Assembly (NCBI RefSeq): GCF_016888005.1
Contig: NZ_JAFDVE010000009.1
Coordinates: 248,001 to 312,000, forward strand
Reading direction: 5' to 3'
Length of the DNA stretch: 64,000 nt
DNA from: Phycicoccus sp. CSK15P-2
GTDB lineage: Bacteria; Actinomycetota; Actinomycetes; Actinomycetales; Dermatophilaceae
The notes below the pieces were generated by a model. That model saw only the letters and a program-made list of their open reading frames with translations, was not told the DNA's origin and did not search any database. Position 1 is the first letter of the stretch. Each line of letters opens with the position of its first letter. Positions 19,938-30,370 of the stretch are shown here, in pieces. A program made the position numbers and the translations under genes.

Positions 19938-19941
<4 letters not shown>
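18241..19941 (-). CDS. livM: Branched-chain amino acid ABC transporter permease LivM, with long N-terminal membrane extension
   Basis: 566 aa. The canonical LivM permease occupies about residues 220-545: [40 protein letters not shown], then SPTLRVSGDYLAIVTLGFGEIFRLA and the EAA-like loop WVAIREDERAAEAMGVNVFGLKLLAFA. Before it are about 215 extra residues with roughly six hydrophobic segments (about 23-44, 62-82, 98-115, 127-143, 160-180, 186-206). E. coli LivM is about 425 aa, so this protein is about 140 longer. No frameshift or internal start is evident; ATG at 19941 overlaps the livH stop (ATGA). A charged C-terminal tail ends the protein. Confidence 0.9.
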
Positions 19942-20903
<962 letters not shown>

Positions 20904-20931
20904 CGACGACCTCCTAGGGCGCGGTCAGCGA

Positions 20932-20988
20932 GACTGGCGGGGGAGCACCGCGGTGCTCCCGGACTGGCGGGGGCAGCGCAGCGGTGCT
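20932..20988. repeat. Tandem imperfect repeat with palindrome in the livK-livH gap
   Basis: Two copies of a ~26-nt unit beginning gactggcggggg and ending ggtgct start at 20932 and 20962. The first contains the fully self-complementary 20-mer at 20941-20960. In the transcript it lies between the livK-like gene and the livH ribosome binding site. Confidence 0.6.
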
Positions 20989-21040
20989 ACAGGAAGCGGC
21001 CGGGACGCGGTACCGGGCCCGCTACCCGGGCCCGGATGTC

Positions 21041-21076
21041 GACGGCGGGGGTGGCATGTCCACCACCCCCGCCGTC
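21041..21076 (-). terminator. Terminator/attenuator hairpin after the livK-like gene
   Basis: A perfect 14-bp stem (21041-21054 with 21063-21076) and an 8-nt loop, 40 nt downstream of the binding-protein stop and 138 nt before livH. Probably a partial terminator that limits read-through. Confidence 0.75.
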
Positions 21077-21116
21077 GGTGTCACATCACGTCAGAGCAGG
21101 TGCCGCACGGGGCGGC

Positions 21117-22346
21117 TCAGTTGAACTCCTCGGTGTTGACCGGCTTCCACTCCTCGCCGTCGACCTCGTTGACGGTGAGGACCTTGGAGGTCGTGTCGCC
21201 GTACTCGTCGAACGCGACGGCGCCGGTGATGCCGTCGAACGAGACACCGGACATGGCCTCGACGGTCGCCTGGCGGGCGTCCTCGGCGGTCTCGGCGTCC
21301 GCGAGGGACGTCTTGAGGGCCTCGATGATGGCGTTGGCCGCGTCGTAGGCGTAGGCGCCGTAGGCGTCGTAGCTCTCCTTGTACCCGGCCTCCTCGTACG
21401 CCGCGACGAAGTCCTTGGCGGAGTCGAGCGAGTCGATCGGAGCGCCCACCGAGGTGGAGAGGTCGCCCGAGGCGTTGTCGCCGGCGAGCTTGAGGTACTC
21501 ACCGGAGAAGATGCCGTCGCCACCCATGAGCGGGACGTTGAGCCCGGCCGCCTTCATCTGCTGCGAGAACGGCGCGGCCTGCGGGAACTCACCGCCGTAG
21601 TAGACCAGGCCGGGCTTGCTCGGCTTGATCTTGCTGATGACGGCGTCGTACTTGTCGTCGTCCGGGTTGATGGTCTCGGCCGCGACGACCTTGCCACCGA
21701 GCTTGGTGTACTCCTGCGTGAAGGCGTCGACCAGGCCCTGGCCGTAGGTCTTCTTGTCGTGGACCGTCGCGATCTCCTTGATGCCGGCCTTCTCGAAGAC
21801 GTAGCGCGCCGCGAACGGGCCCTGGATCGAGTCGGTCGTGCAGGTGCGGAAGTAGTTCGGGTACGCCCGCTCGGGAGCCGTCGCGAAGTCCGCACCCTGG
21901 GTGAGCGCCGGGTTGGTGTTCGCCGGGGAGACCATCGTGATGTTCGCGCTGGCCAGCACGGGCTGCACGGTCTGGGCGACCGAGGAGTTCAGGGTGCCGA
22001 CCACCGCGACGACCTCGGCGTCCGAGGCGAGGTTGGTGGCGGCGTTCTTGCCGACGTCGGGGGAGGCCTGGTCGTCGCCGGCCTCGAGCTCGAGGGTCCA
22101 GCCGGGGATGGCGTTGGACTCGTTGGCCTGCTTGATCGCGAGGTCGACGGAGTTCTTGATGCCGAGGCCGAGGGCCGCGAGGTCCTGCGACAGGGGCGAG
22201 ATGACGCCGATCTTGGCGACCTTGTTGTCGCTGGAACCGCCGCCGGTCTCGCCGTCGTCGTCGCCGCCCCGCGTGCCGCAGCCGGCGAGCGCGAGGGAGG
22301 CCACGAGGAGCGAGGCGCCAACGGCGACCACGGAACGCTGAGGCAC
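21117..22346 (-). CDS. Branched-chain amino acid ABC transporter substrate-binding lipoprotein (LivK-like)
   Basis: 409 aa. A signal peptide ends in the lipobox LALAGC with Cys23 as the lipidated residue, followed by a Gly/Asp linker. The mature part is a type I periplasmic-binding fold: KIGVISPLSQDLAALGLGIKNSVDLAI, VAVVGTLNSSVAQTVQPVLASANITMVSPANTNPALT, and YDAYGAYAYDAANAIIEALK. It captures the amino acid outside the membrane for LivHMGF. The start is the GTG at 22346 with AGGAGG 4 nt upstream; longer readings lack a signal peptide at the N terminus. First gene of the locus, transcribed from the promoter at 22416-22445. Confidence 0.92.
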   Translation of the reverse strand: MPQRSVVAVGASLLVASLALAGCGTRGGDDDGETGGGSSDNKVAKIGVISPLSQDLAALGLGIKNSVDLAIKQANESNAIPGWTLELEAGDDQASPDVGKNAATNLASDAEVVAVVGTLNSSVAQTVQPVLASANITMVSPANTNPALTQGADFATAPERAYPNYFRTCTTDSIQGPFAARYVFEKAGIKEIATVHDKKTYGQGLVDAFTQEYTKLGGKVVAAETINPDDDKYDAVISKIKPSKPGLVYYGGEFPQAAPFSQQMKAAGLNVPLMGGDGIFSGEYLKLAGDNASGDLSTSVGAPIDSLDSAKDFVAAYEEAGYKESYDAYGAYAYDAANAIIEALKTSLADAETAEDARQATVEAMSGVSFDGITGAVAFDEYGDTTSKVLTVNEVDGEEWKPVNTEEFN

Positions 22347-22415
22347 GTTTCCTCCTGGTTGGTTACTGGTTGGTGAGCACGATGGCTCGGGCCCGCGAGG
22401 AGAGCGAGCAGGAGG

Positions 22416-22445
22416 ACTGTAACCATCCGAGTGCTCCCTGGTCAG
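22416..22445 (-). promoter_or_regulatory. Promoter of the livK-like gene
   Basis: On the minus strand CTGACC (-35, 22445-22440), 18-nt spacer, TACAGT (-10, 22421-22416), leaving a leader of about 60 nt before the GTG. Confidence 0.5.
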
Positions 22446-22465
22446 CACCGACCCCAGGTCGGTGC
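22445..22465. promoter_or_regulatory. Inverted repeat at the -35 edge of the livK promoter
   Basis: gcaccgac-N5-gtcggtgc, a perfect 8-bp inverted repeat abutting the proposed -35. It could be an operator for a nutritional regulator; none is encoded nearby. Confidence 0.4.
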
Positions 22466-22634
22466 GCATTTGTTACCTGGCCGACACACGCGGTGCGGGG
22501 CGTAGTGCCGGACGGGACCCGGCCGGACCGTGGCCGGGTGGGACCCCGGGACGGTGTCCGGAGGTCCACAGGCGGCTCACGGGAACCACCGGGATACTGG
22601 TCCCACCATGGCAACGGACGGAAGGACCAGCCCG

Positions 22635-23120
22635 ATGATCAGCGAGCACGGCACCACCCCCGCCCCCGACCGCTCCGGCCTCAGCCGGCGTCAGACGTTC
22701 CGAGCGGCGGGCGCCGTCGGCGTCGGCGCACTCGGCGCAGGCACGCTCGCCGCGTGCGGCAGCGAGGCCGAGGAGGCCGTCGAGTCCGCCGCCGGCTCCG
22801 CGTCCTCGGCCGCGTCGTCCGCCGCCTCGGGGGCGGCGGACGCCATCAAGGCCGCGGACGTCCCCGTGGGCGGGGGCGTGGTCGTCGAGTCGCTCGAGAC
22901 CGTCGTCACCCAGCCGACCGAGGGTGAGTACAAGGCGTTCTCGTCGGTGTGCACCCACCAGGGGTGCCAGGTCGACTCGGTGGAGGAGAACACGATCAGG
23001 TGCCCCTGCCACGGCAGCACCTTCGACGCGTCGACCGGCGAGGTCCTCACCGGGCCGGCCGACAAGCCTCTTCCGGAGAAGTCCGTGACGGTGGACGGCG
23101 ACGGCCTGACCGTCACCTGA
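22635..23120 (+). CDS. Rieske [2Fe-2S] lipoprotein, Tat-exported
   Basis: 161 aa. Twin-arginine signal [13 protein letters not shown] (residues 17-29) ends in a lipobox LAAC with Cys41. After an Ala/Ser-rich spacer (about 45-75) comes a small Rieske domain: CTHQGC (Cys106, His108, Cys111) and CPCHGSTF (Cys123, Cys125, His126). By analogy to bc1 Rieske proteins, Cys106/His108/Cys123/His126 ligate the cluster and Cys111/Cys125 form a disulfide. It would be folded in the cytosol, exported by Tat and anchored outside; its electron partner is unknown. ATG at 22635 is preceded by GGAAGGA with 8-nt spacing; an in-frame ATG at 22608 is possible. Confidence 0.85.
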   Translation: MISEHGTTPAPDRSGLSRRQTFRAAGAVGVGALGAGTLAACGSEAEEAVESAAGSASSAASSAASGAADAIKAADVPVGGGVVVESLETVVTQPTEGEYKAFSSVCTHQGCQVDSVEENTIRCPCHGSTFDASTGEVLTGPADKPLPEKSVTVDGDGLTVT

Positions 23121-23137
23121 GCCGCTCTGTCCACCTC

Positions 23138-23164
23138 GACATTTCGGGGTCACCCCGAAATGTC
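23138..23164. repeat. Palindrome, left copy (also a likely terminator of the Rieske gene)
   Basis: gacatttcggggt-c-accccgaaatgtc, a perfect 13-bp inverted repeat with a 1-nt centre, 17 nt after the Rieske stop. A nearly identical copy lies at 24312-24336. Followed by cacgagacac, also echoed on the other side. Confidence 0.75.
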
Positions 23165-23332
23165 CACGAGACACCGGTTCCGAAGTCATGTCCGGCGGAC
23201 GAACCGGGGTCTCGGGGTCGGCTGCCCTCCGTCGAGCCGGGTCTGTCCACAGGGATACGCGGTCCGGGCTCCGTCCACAGGCCGGTGCGCGGTCCTGGGG
23301 TCTGCCGGGCGCGACCGGGCATGGTCGTCGGT

Positions 23333-24256
23333 ATGGATGCGATCTCCGTGCTGGGCCAGCTGCACGACGGCGTCTTCACCACGGCGGAAGCGATGTCGCT
23401 CGGGGTGTCCCGCGACGTGCTGGCCCATGGCGTCCGCGACGGCGGGCTGCGGCGGCTCGCCCGCGGCCTGTACGCGACAGGTTCCCGACCTGACCTGCCC
23501 GAGGCCCGCCACGTGGAGCTGTGCCGGGCGCTGCTCGTCGAGTACCCGGACGCGGTCCTGGCGGGTCGCTCGGCGGCGGTCGCCTTCGGCCTCCCGACCT
23601 GGGGTGTCCCCCTCGGGACGGGCCTGCTCCATCGGCCGGTGGACCGTCAGGTGCGCCGCAGCGGAGCGGTCATCCGCGACCTCGACCCGGTCGCGGACGT
23701 CGTCGCGACCACGGCCGGTCCCGCGACCCTGCCGGCGGTCGCCGTCGTCGGGGTCGCGCTCGACCACGGCAGCATCGCCGGCGTGGTGACCGCTGACGCG
23801 GCGCTGCACCGGGGGCTCGTGTGCGAGGCGGACCTCGAGCAGGAGGTGGCGCAGCGGGCCGGGCATCGTCGGGTGCAGCAGGCGCTGGCCATGCTGCGCC
23901 TCGCGGACGCGAAGGCCGAGAGCCCCGGTGAGAGTCGCCTCCGAGTCCTCCTCCGTGCCGGCGGCATCGAGCTGGAGCCGCAGTACGACGTCCGGGACGC
24001 GACAGGAGAGCTGGTGGGACGCGCGGACTTCCGGGTCGCCGGGGCCCGGGTGCTGGTGGAGTTCGACGGGGTCGTCAAGTACTCGAACGGTGGCGTCGAC
24101 GCCCTCGTGGCGGAGAAGCGCCGGGAGGACCGGCTGCGGGCGCTCGGGTGGGTCGTGGTCCGAGTGACATGGGCGGACCTCGCGCATCCGGCCCGCGTAC
24201 TGGCCGAGGTCCGGCGGGCGATGGCCGTCGGCGAGCGGCTCGTCCCGGCGGTCTGA
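23333..24256 (+). CDS. AbiEi-type antitoxin-like / DUF559 endonuclease-fold protein
   Basis: 307 aa. The N terminus ([49 protein letters not shown], residues 2-50) is the winged-helix of AbiEi family type IV antitoxin-domain proteins. The C terminus (about 195-300) is DUF559/Vsr-like: [34 protein letters not shown] with Asp232, Glu243 and Asp245, and Lys249, then [14 protein letters not shown], a PD-(D/E)xK-like arrangement. No AbiEii toxin gene is adjacent. Such genes are common and often multi-copy in actinobacteria; their function is unproven. The gene is bracketed by inverted copies of a 35-bp repeat. The ATG at 23333 is 7 nt after CATGGT; an in-frame ATG at 23321 is an alternative. Confidence 0.7.
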   Translation: MDAISVLGQLHDGVFTTAEAMSLGVSRDVLAHGVRDGGLRRLARGLYATGSRPDLPEARHVELCRALLVEYPDAVLAGRSAAVAFGLPTWGVPLGTGLLHRPVDRQVRRSGAVIRDLDPVADVVATTAGPATLPAVAVVGVALDHGSIAGVVTADAALHRGLVCEADLEQEVAQRAGHRRVQQALAMLRLADAKAESPGESRLRVLLRAGGIELEPQYDVRDATGELVGRADFRVAGARVLVEFDGVVKYSNGGVDALVAEKRREDRLRALGWVVVRVTWADLAHPARVLAEVRRAMAVGERLVPAV

Positions 24257-24276
24257 GCGATCGAGACACGCGCTCG

Positions 24277-24313
24277 TCATCGAGACACGACCTCGGATGT
24301 CGTGTCTCGATGA
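24277..24313. terminator. Strong hairpin after the AbiEi/DUF559 gene
   Basis: A perfect 15-bp stem (24277-24291 with 24299-24313) with a 7-nt loop, 21 nt after the stop. The arm contains cgagacac, which also occurs at 23167-23174 and 24261-24268, so this is both a terminator and part of a repeat family. Confidence 0.75.
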
Positions 24314-24336
24314 CATTTCGGGGTCACCCCGAAATG
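24312..24336. repeat. Palindrome, right copy
   Basis: gacatttcggggt-c-accccgaaatg, matching 23138-23162 base for base. With the preceding gtgtctcg it forms an inverted counterpart of 23140-23174 (32 of 35 positions identical when 24302-24336 is read on the minus strand). Confidence 0.75.
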
Positions 24337-24365
24337 CGGAGGTCGGTGGGGTCGGTGGGGCGGAT

Positions 24366-24371
24366 TAGGGT
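24366..24371 (+). promoter_or_regulatory. -10 element, leaderless uvrC
   Basis: TAGGGT, 7 nt, ATG at 24379. Confidence 0.65.
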
Positions 24372-24378
24372 CGATGAC

Positions 24379-26319
24379 ATGGCCGACCCGTCGACGTACC
24401 GCCCGAAACCGGGCGAGATCCCCACCGAACCGGGCGTGTACCGGTTCCGGGACGCGGACGGGCGCGTCATCTACGTCGGCAAGGCCAAGAGCCTGCGGTC
24501 CCGGCTCTCGTCGTACTTCCAGGACATCGGGGCACTGCACCACCGCACCGCGACGATGGTGCGTACCGGCGCGAGCGTCGAGTGGACCGTCGTGTCGACG
24601 GAGGTCGAGGCGCTCCAGCTGGAGTACGCGTGGATCAAGGAGTTCGACCCACGCTTCAACGTCAGGTACCGCGACGACAAGTCCTACCCGTACCTCGCCG
24701 TGACCATGGGCGAGGAGTACCCGCGGGCGATGGTCATGCGCGGCGCGAAGCGCAAGGGCACCCGGTACTTCGGTCCGTACGCGCACGCCTGGGCCATCCG
24801 CGAGACGCTCGACCTCGCCATGCGGGTGTTCCCCATGCGGACGTGCTCCACGGGCGTGTTCAAGCGTGCCGGGCAGGTCGGACGCCCCTGCCTCCTCGGG
24901 TACATCGACAAGTGCAGCGCCCCCTGCGTCGGCCGGGTCGACGCCGCCCACCACCGAGAGATCGCCGAGGACTTCTGCGACTTCATGGCCGGCAACTCCG
25001 GGCGCTTCCTCTCCCGGATGACACGGGAGATGAAGGACGCCGCCGGCGAGCTCGACTTCGAGCGGGCCGCCCGGCTGCGCGACGACGTCGGAGCCCTCGA
25101 GCGGGTCCTCGAGAAGTCCGCGGTCGTCCTCCCCGACGCCACCGACGCCGACGTCTTCGGCCTCGCCGAGGACGAGCTCGAGGTGGCCGTCCAGCTCTTC
25201 CACGTGCGCGGCGGCCGGGTCCGGGGCCAGCGCGGCTGGGTGGCCGAGCGGGACGCCGAGTCGACTCCCGAGGTGGTCGAGCACCTCCTCCAGCAGGTGT
25301 ACGGCGGAGAGTCGAGCGACGGTGTGCCCCGCGAGGTGCTCGTGCCCGTCCTCCCCGACGACCCCGACACCCTCGCCGCCTGGCTCGCGGGCATCCGGGG
25401 CAGCCGCGTCGACCTCCGGGTCCCGCAGCGTGGCGACAAGCGCACCCTCATGGAGACCGTGGGACGCAACGCGACGCAGAGCCTCGCGCGCCACAAGGTC
25501 ACCCGGGCGGGCGACCTCACGACCCGCAGCCAGGCGCTGCAGCAGCTCCAGGAGGTCCTCGACCTCGACGAGGCACCCCTGCGCGTCGAGTGCTTCGACA
25601 TCAGCCACGTCCAGGGCACGCAGGTGGTGGGGTCGATGGTCGTGTTCGAGGACGGCCTGCCCCGCAAGTCGGAGTACCGGCGGTTCGTCGTGCGCGGGGA
25701 CGAGACCGGCGCCACCGACGACACGGCCGCGATGCACGAGGTCCTGACGCGGCGCTTCCGGCGGGGCCGCAAGGAGGCCGAGGAGCGCGAGCAGGAGACC
25801 GCGGAGGGTCGTGAGCGCCCGGCCCGGTTCGCGTACCGGCCGAACCTCGTCGTCGTGGACGGGGGTCTGCCGCAGGTCAACGCCGCGGCCCGTGCCCTCG
25901 AGGAGGCCGGGGCCGTGGACGTCGCCGTCGTGGGTCTGGCGAAGCGGCTGGAGGAGGTCTGGGTGCCGGGGGAGGAGCACCCCGTCGTGCTGCCCCGCAC
26001 GAGCGAGGGGCTCTACCTGCTGCAACGGCTGCGGGACGAGGCGCACCGGTTCGCCATCGCCTTCCACCGGCAGCGACGCTCGAAGGCGATGACGCAGAGT
26101 GCCCTCGACGCCGTCCCGGGGCTGGGGGAGAAGCGGCGCACGGCGCTGCTCAAGCACTTCGGCTCGGTGAAGCGGGTCCGGTCGGCGACACCCGAGGAGA
26201 TCGCGGCCGTCCCGGGCATAGGGCCTGCGCTCGCCGCCACGGTTGCGGCAGAGTTGGGGACGGCCGAGCCGGCCACCCCGGCGGTCGACCCCGCCACCGG
26301 CGAGGTCCTGGGCGAGTGA
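24379..26319 (+). CDS. uvrC: Excinuclease ABC subunit C
   Basis: 646 aa. UvrC makes both incisions in nucleotide excision repair. Domains in order: GIY-YIG nuclease (PGVYRF and [18 protein letters not shown], about 17-55; 3' incision), a Cys-containing segment [16 protein letters not shown], a UVR domain ([20 protein letters not shown], about 224-243) that binds UvrB, the RNase H-like nuclease ([24 protein letters not shown], about 408-431; 5' incision) and a tandem helix-hairpin-helix at the C terminus ([33 protein letters not shown]). The ATG is leaderless by spacing. rapZ follows after 9 nt. Confidence 0.97.
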   Translation: MADPSTYRPKPGEIPTEPGVYRFRDADGRVIYVGKAKSLRSRLSSYFQDIGALHHRTATMVRTGASVEWTVVSTEVEALQLEYAWIKEFDPRFNVRYRDDKSYPYLAVTMGEEYPRAMVMRGAKRKGTRYFGPYAHAWAIRETLDLAMRVFPMRTCSTGVFKRAGQVGRPCLLGYIDKCSAPCVGRVDAAHHREIAEDFCDFMAGNSGRFLSRMTREMKDAAGELDFERAARLRDDVGALERVLEKSAVVLPDATDADVFGLAEDELEVAVQLFHVRGGRVRGQRGWVAERDAESTPEVVEHLLQQVYGGESSDGVPREVLVPVLPDDPDTLAAWLAGIRGSRVDLRVPQRGDKRTLMETVGRNATQSLARHKVTRAGDLTTRSQALQQLQEVLDLDEAPLRVECFDISHVQGTQVVGSMVVFEDGLPRKSEYRRFVVRGDETGATDDTAAMHEVLTRRFRRGRKEAEEREQETAEGRERPARFAYRPNLVVVDGGLPQVNAAARALEEAGAVDVAVVGLAKRLEEVWVPGEEHPVVLPRTSEGLYLLQRLRDEAHRFAIAFHRQRRSKAMTQSALDAVPGLGEKRRTALLKHFGSVKRVRSATPEEIAAVPGIGPALAATVAAELGTAEPATPAVDPATGEVLGE

Positions 26320-26328
26320 GGAGAGCCA

Positions 26329-27228
26329 GTGTCTGAGACAGCCGCGCCGGAGCACCGCGAGCACGCCGACTTCCTCGTCGTGACGGGGATGAGCGGGGCC
26401 GGGCGCTCGACTGCCGCGAACGTGCTCGAGGACCACGGCTGGTACGTCGTCGACAACCTCCCACCCCAGCTCATCCCCGCGATGGCCGAGCTGGCCTCGA
26501 AGGCACGGGACACCGGCGCCGGTGACCTGCGCATCGCCGCGGTCGTCGACGTCCGTGCCCGTCCGTTCACGGCGCACCTGCGGGAGGGCCTGGCCTCGGT
26601 ACGTGCCTTCGGGTGGAGCCCGCAGCTGATGTTCCTCGACGCCACGGACGAGTCGCTGGTCCGGCGCTTCGAGTCCGTCCGCCGTCCCCACCCGCTCCAG
26701 AGGGACGGCCGACTGCTCGACGGCATCCTCGAGGAGCGCGAGGTCCTCGGAGACCTCCGGGCCGACGCGCACGTCGTCATCGACACCTCGGGGCTCAACG
26801 TCCACCAGCTGCGGCGCAAGCTGACCCCCATCGTGGGCGTCCAGGGCGGCCCCAGCCTGCGTCTCGCGGTCATGTCGTTCGGCTTCAAGTACGGAGTCCC
26901 GCTGGACGCCGACTTCGTCTTCGACATGCGCTTCCTCCCCAACCCGTTCTGGGTCCCCGAGCTCCGTACCCTCACCGGCGTGGACCGCCCGGTGGCCGAG
27001 TACGTCATGTCCCAGGAGGGGGCCACGAGCTTCGTCGACCGGGTCGTCGCCGTCATGGACCCGGTGACCGCCGGGTACCGCCGGGAGGGACGCAGCTACG
27101 CCACCGTGGCCGTCGGCTGCACCGGAGGGAAGCACCGGTCGGTGGCGGTGGCGCAGGCGCTCGTCGAGCGGCTCGGCGACGACGACGTCGCGACGTTCGT
27201 CGTCCACCGGGACCTGGGGCGCGAGTGA
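26329..27228 (+). CDS. rapZ: RNase adapter/nucleotide-binding protein RapZ
   Basis: 299 aa. N-terminal P-loop GMSGAGRST at 20-28 and VVDNLPP at 44-50; C-terminal domain with MSFGFKYGVP, DFVFDMRFLPNPFW and CTGGKHRSVAVAQ near 264. In E. coli RapZ directs RNase E to the small RNA GlmZ; actinobacteria lack that sRNA, so the role here is likely a nucleotide or metabolite sensor linked to cell-wall precursor supply. GTG start with GAGGAG upstream; 4-bp overlap with yvcK. uvrC-rapZ-yvcK-whiA order is conserved in actinobacteria and partly in Firmicutes. Confidence 0.93.
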   Translation: MSETAAPEHREHADFLVVTGMSGAGRSTAANVLEDHGWYVVDNLPPQLIPAMAELASKARDTGAGDLRIAAVVDVRARPFTAHLREGLASVRAFGWSPQLMFLDATDESLVRRFESVRRPHPLQRDGRLLDGILEEREVLGDLRADAHVVIDTSGLNVHQLRRKLTPIVGVQGGPSLRLAVMSFGFKYGVPLDADFVFDMRFLPNPFWVPELRTLTGVDRPVAEYVMSQEGATSFVDRVVAVMDPVTAGYRREGRSYATVAVGCTGGKHRSVAVAQALVERLGDDDVATFVVHRDLGRE

Positions 27229-28181
27229 GCGGCCCGGTCGTCACGGCGCTCGGGGGCGGGCACGGCCTCTCGGCCACGCTCACCGCGCTGCGCTTCGTCA
27301 CCGACGAGGTCACGGCGGTCGTGACCGTGGCCGACGACGGCGGCTCGAGCGGTCGTCTCCGCGACGAGTTCGGCGTCCTTCCCCCCGGTGACCTACGGAT
27401 GGCCCTGGCGGCTCTGTGCGACGACAGCGAGTGGGGCCACACGTGGCGGGACGTCCTCCAGCACCGGTTCGAGGGTGACGGCCCGCTCGGCGGCCATGCG
27501 CTCGGCAACCTGCTCATCGTGGCCCTCTGGGAGCTCCACGACGACCCCGTCGCCGGGCTCGACCTCGTCGGCCGGCTGCTCCAGGCGCAGGGCCGGGTGC
27601 TGCCGGCGGCCGCCGTCCCGCTCGCGATCGAGGCGGACGTCTCGGGGCTGGACCCGGCGGACCCCACCGCGCGGCGGCTCGTCAGCGGTCAGTCCCACGT
27701 GGCGGTCACCCCCGGGACGGTGGAGGAGGTGCGGCTCGTCCCGGCAGACCCGCCGGCCTACCCCGAGTCCGTGGCGGCCATCCGTGCGGCGGACTGGGTC
27801 GTGCTCGGCCCCGGGTCGTGGTTCACCTCGGTGATGACCCACCTCCTCGTCCCCGAGGTCCTCGAGGCGATGCAGGTGACCCGGGCCCGGCGCCTGCTCG
27901 TCCTCAACCTCGACCCCGGGACGGGGGAGACCGCGGGTTACAGCGCGGCCCGGCACCTCGAGGTCTTCGCCGGGATGGCGCCGGGTCTGCACCTCGACGC
28001 CGTGCTCGCCGACCCGGCCGTCATCGACGACGAGCCGGGGCTGCGCGAGACGGCGGCCGGGCTCGGCGCGGAGCTCCACGTCGTGCCCGTCGCGGGGCGT
28101 GAGCACCCCGGCCAGCACGACTCGCTGCGCTACGCCGCGGCCCTCCGGGACATCATGTACAGCCCGCGGCCCACGCCCTGA
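27225..28181 (+). CDS. YvcK/CofD-like gluconeogenesis factor
   Basis: 318 aa. Motifs: GGGHG at 10-14, ADDGGSSGRLRDEFG at 36-50, GGHALGNLLIVAL near 86-98, and LGPGSWFTSVMTHLLVPEV around 195-213. The fold is that of CofD (2-phospho-lactate transferase), but this branch, in synteny with rapZ and whiA, is YvcK/CuvA (Rv1422 in M. tuberculosis), which binds UDP-sugars and is needed for cell shape and growth on gluconeogenic carbon. GTG overlaps the rapZ stop by 4 bp. Slightly shorter than CuvA. Confidence 0.9.
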   Translation: MSGPVVTALGGGHGLSATLTALRFVTDEVTAVVTVADDGGSSGRLRDEFGVLPPGDLRMALAALCDDSEWGHTWRDVLQHRFEGDGPLGGHALGNLLIVALWELHDDPVAGLDLVGRLLQAQGRVLPAAAVPLAIEADVSGLDPADPTARRLVSGQSHVAVTPGTVEEVRLVPADPPAYPESVAAIRAADWVVLGPGSWFTSVMTHLLVPEVLEAMQVTRARRLLVLNLDPGTGETAGYSAARHLEVFAGMAPGLHLDAVLADPAVIDDEPGLRETAAGLGAELHVVPVAGREHPGQHDSLRYAAALRDIMYSPRPTP

Positions 28182-28189
28182 CCCCGTGG

Positions 28190-28195
28190 CAGGAT
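28190..28195 (+). promoter_or_regulatory. Possible variant -10 before whiA
   Basis: CAGGAT ends 7 nt before the ATG at 28203: same spacing as the leaderless genes but with C in the first position. Confidence 0.35.
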
Positions 28196-28202
28196 GGCGG
28201 GC

Positions 28203-29183
28203 ATGGCGATGACGGCGAAGGTGAAGGACGAGCTGAGTCGGCACGTCGTGACCAAGCCTTGTTGCCGCAAGGCCGAGGTGGCCGCCATGCTGCGGTTCGC
28301 CGGGGGGCTGCACATCATCGGGGGGCGCATCGTCGTCGAGGCCGAGCTCGACACCGCCAGCGCTGCCCGGCGGTTGCGGCGCGAGCTGGCCGAGGTCTAC
28401 GGCCACACGCCCGAGGTGCTCGTCCTCGCGGCGGGCGGCCTGCGGAAGGGGACGCGCTACGTCGTGCGGGTCGTCCAGGACGGCGAGGCGCTGGCGCGTC
28501 AGACCGGTCTGATCGACAGTCGTGGGCGCCCGGTCCGCGGGCTGCCGGCGAAGGTCGTCAGCGGATCGGTCTGCGACGCCGAGGCCGCGTGGCGCGGGGC
28601 GTTCCTCGCCCACGGCTCGCTCACCGAGCCCGGCCGGTCGTCGGCGCTCGAGGTCACCTGTCCGGGGCCCGAGGCGGCCCTTGCCCTCGTCGGCGCGGCC
28701 CGGCGGCTCGGCATCCAGTCCAAGGCCCGTGAGGTACGGGGCGTCGACCGCGTCGTCATCCGCGACGGCGACGCCATCGGCGCCATGCTCACCCGGCTCG
28801 GCGCGCACGACGCCGTCCTGGCCTGGGAGGAGCGGCGCATCCGGCGCGAGGTGCGCGCCACGGCCAACCGCCTGGCGAACTTCGACGACGCCAACCTGCG
28901 GCGTTCCGCCCGGGCTGCTGTGGCGGCCGGGGCGCGGGTCGAGCGGGCGCTGGAGATCCTCGCCGACGACGTGCCGGACCACCTGCGCGAGGCCGGGCAG
29001 CTCCGGCTCACGCACAAGCAGGCCTCGCTCGAGGAGCTCGGCCAGCTCGCCGACCCGCCGATGACCAAGGACGCCGTCGCCGGGCGCATCCGGCGGCTGC
29101 TCGCGATGGCCGACAAGAAGGCCCAGGACGAGGGCATCCCGGACACCGAGGCGTTCCTCACCCCGGAGATGCTCGAGGGCTGA
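28203..29183 (+). CDS. whiA: Sporulation/cell-division regulator WhiA
   Basis: 326 aa. WhiA combines a degenerate LAGLIDADG homing-endonuclease fold (about 1-215; [34 protein letters not shown] at the front) with a C-terminal helix-turn-helix ([30 protein letters not shown], about 275-305). In Streptomyces it works with WhiB to switch on division genes; in non-sporulating actinobacteria it is kept for division. [11 protein letters not shown] at ATG 28203 matches the family start. It follows yvcK by 21 nt. Confidence 0.95.
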   Translation: MAMTAKVKDELSRHVVTKPCCRKAEVAAMLRFAGGLHIIGGRIVVEAELDTASAARRLRRELAEVYGHTPEVLVLAAGGLRKGTRYVVRVVQDGEALARQTGLIDSRGRPVRGLPAKVVSGSVCDAEAAWRGAFLAHGSLTEPGRSSALEVTCPGPEAALALVGAARRLGIQSKAREVRGVDRVVIRDGDAIGAMLTRLGAHDAVLAWEERRIRREVRATANRLANFDDANLRRSARAAVAAGARVERALEILADDVPDHLREAGQLRLTHKQASLEELGQLADPPMTKDAVAGRIRRLLAMADKKAQDEGIPDTEAFLTPEMLEG

Positions 29184-29237
29184 GCGGGCCCTGAGCCACC
29201 CATGAGGGGGTGCTCGGACGGGGTGACCGGACCGTAG

Positions 29238-30350
<1,113 letters not shown>

Positions 30351-30370
30351 GCACCGGGGACCGACACCAC

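Noticed and set aside
22608-22634. Upstream ATG as start of the Rieske lipoprotein
   Set aside because: Possible, but the ATG at 22635 has a good GGAAGGA at correct spacing and keeps the Tat signal at normal distance.
23333-24256. A complete AbiE toxin-antitoxin system
   Set aside because: No AbiEii-type nucleotidyltransferase toxin gene on either side; the neighbours are a Rieske lipoprotein gene and uvrC.
24277-27207. A 976-codon open frame opposite uvrC and rapZ
   Set aside because: Same reason; it spans two well-supported genes and has no recognisable domain.
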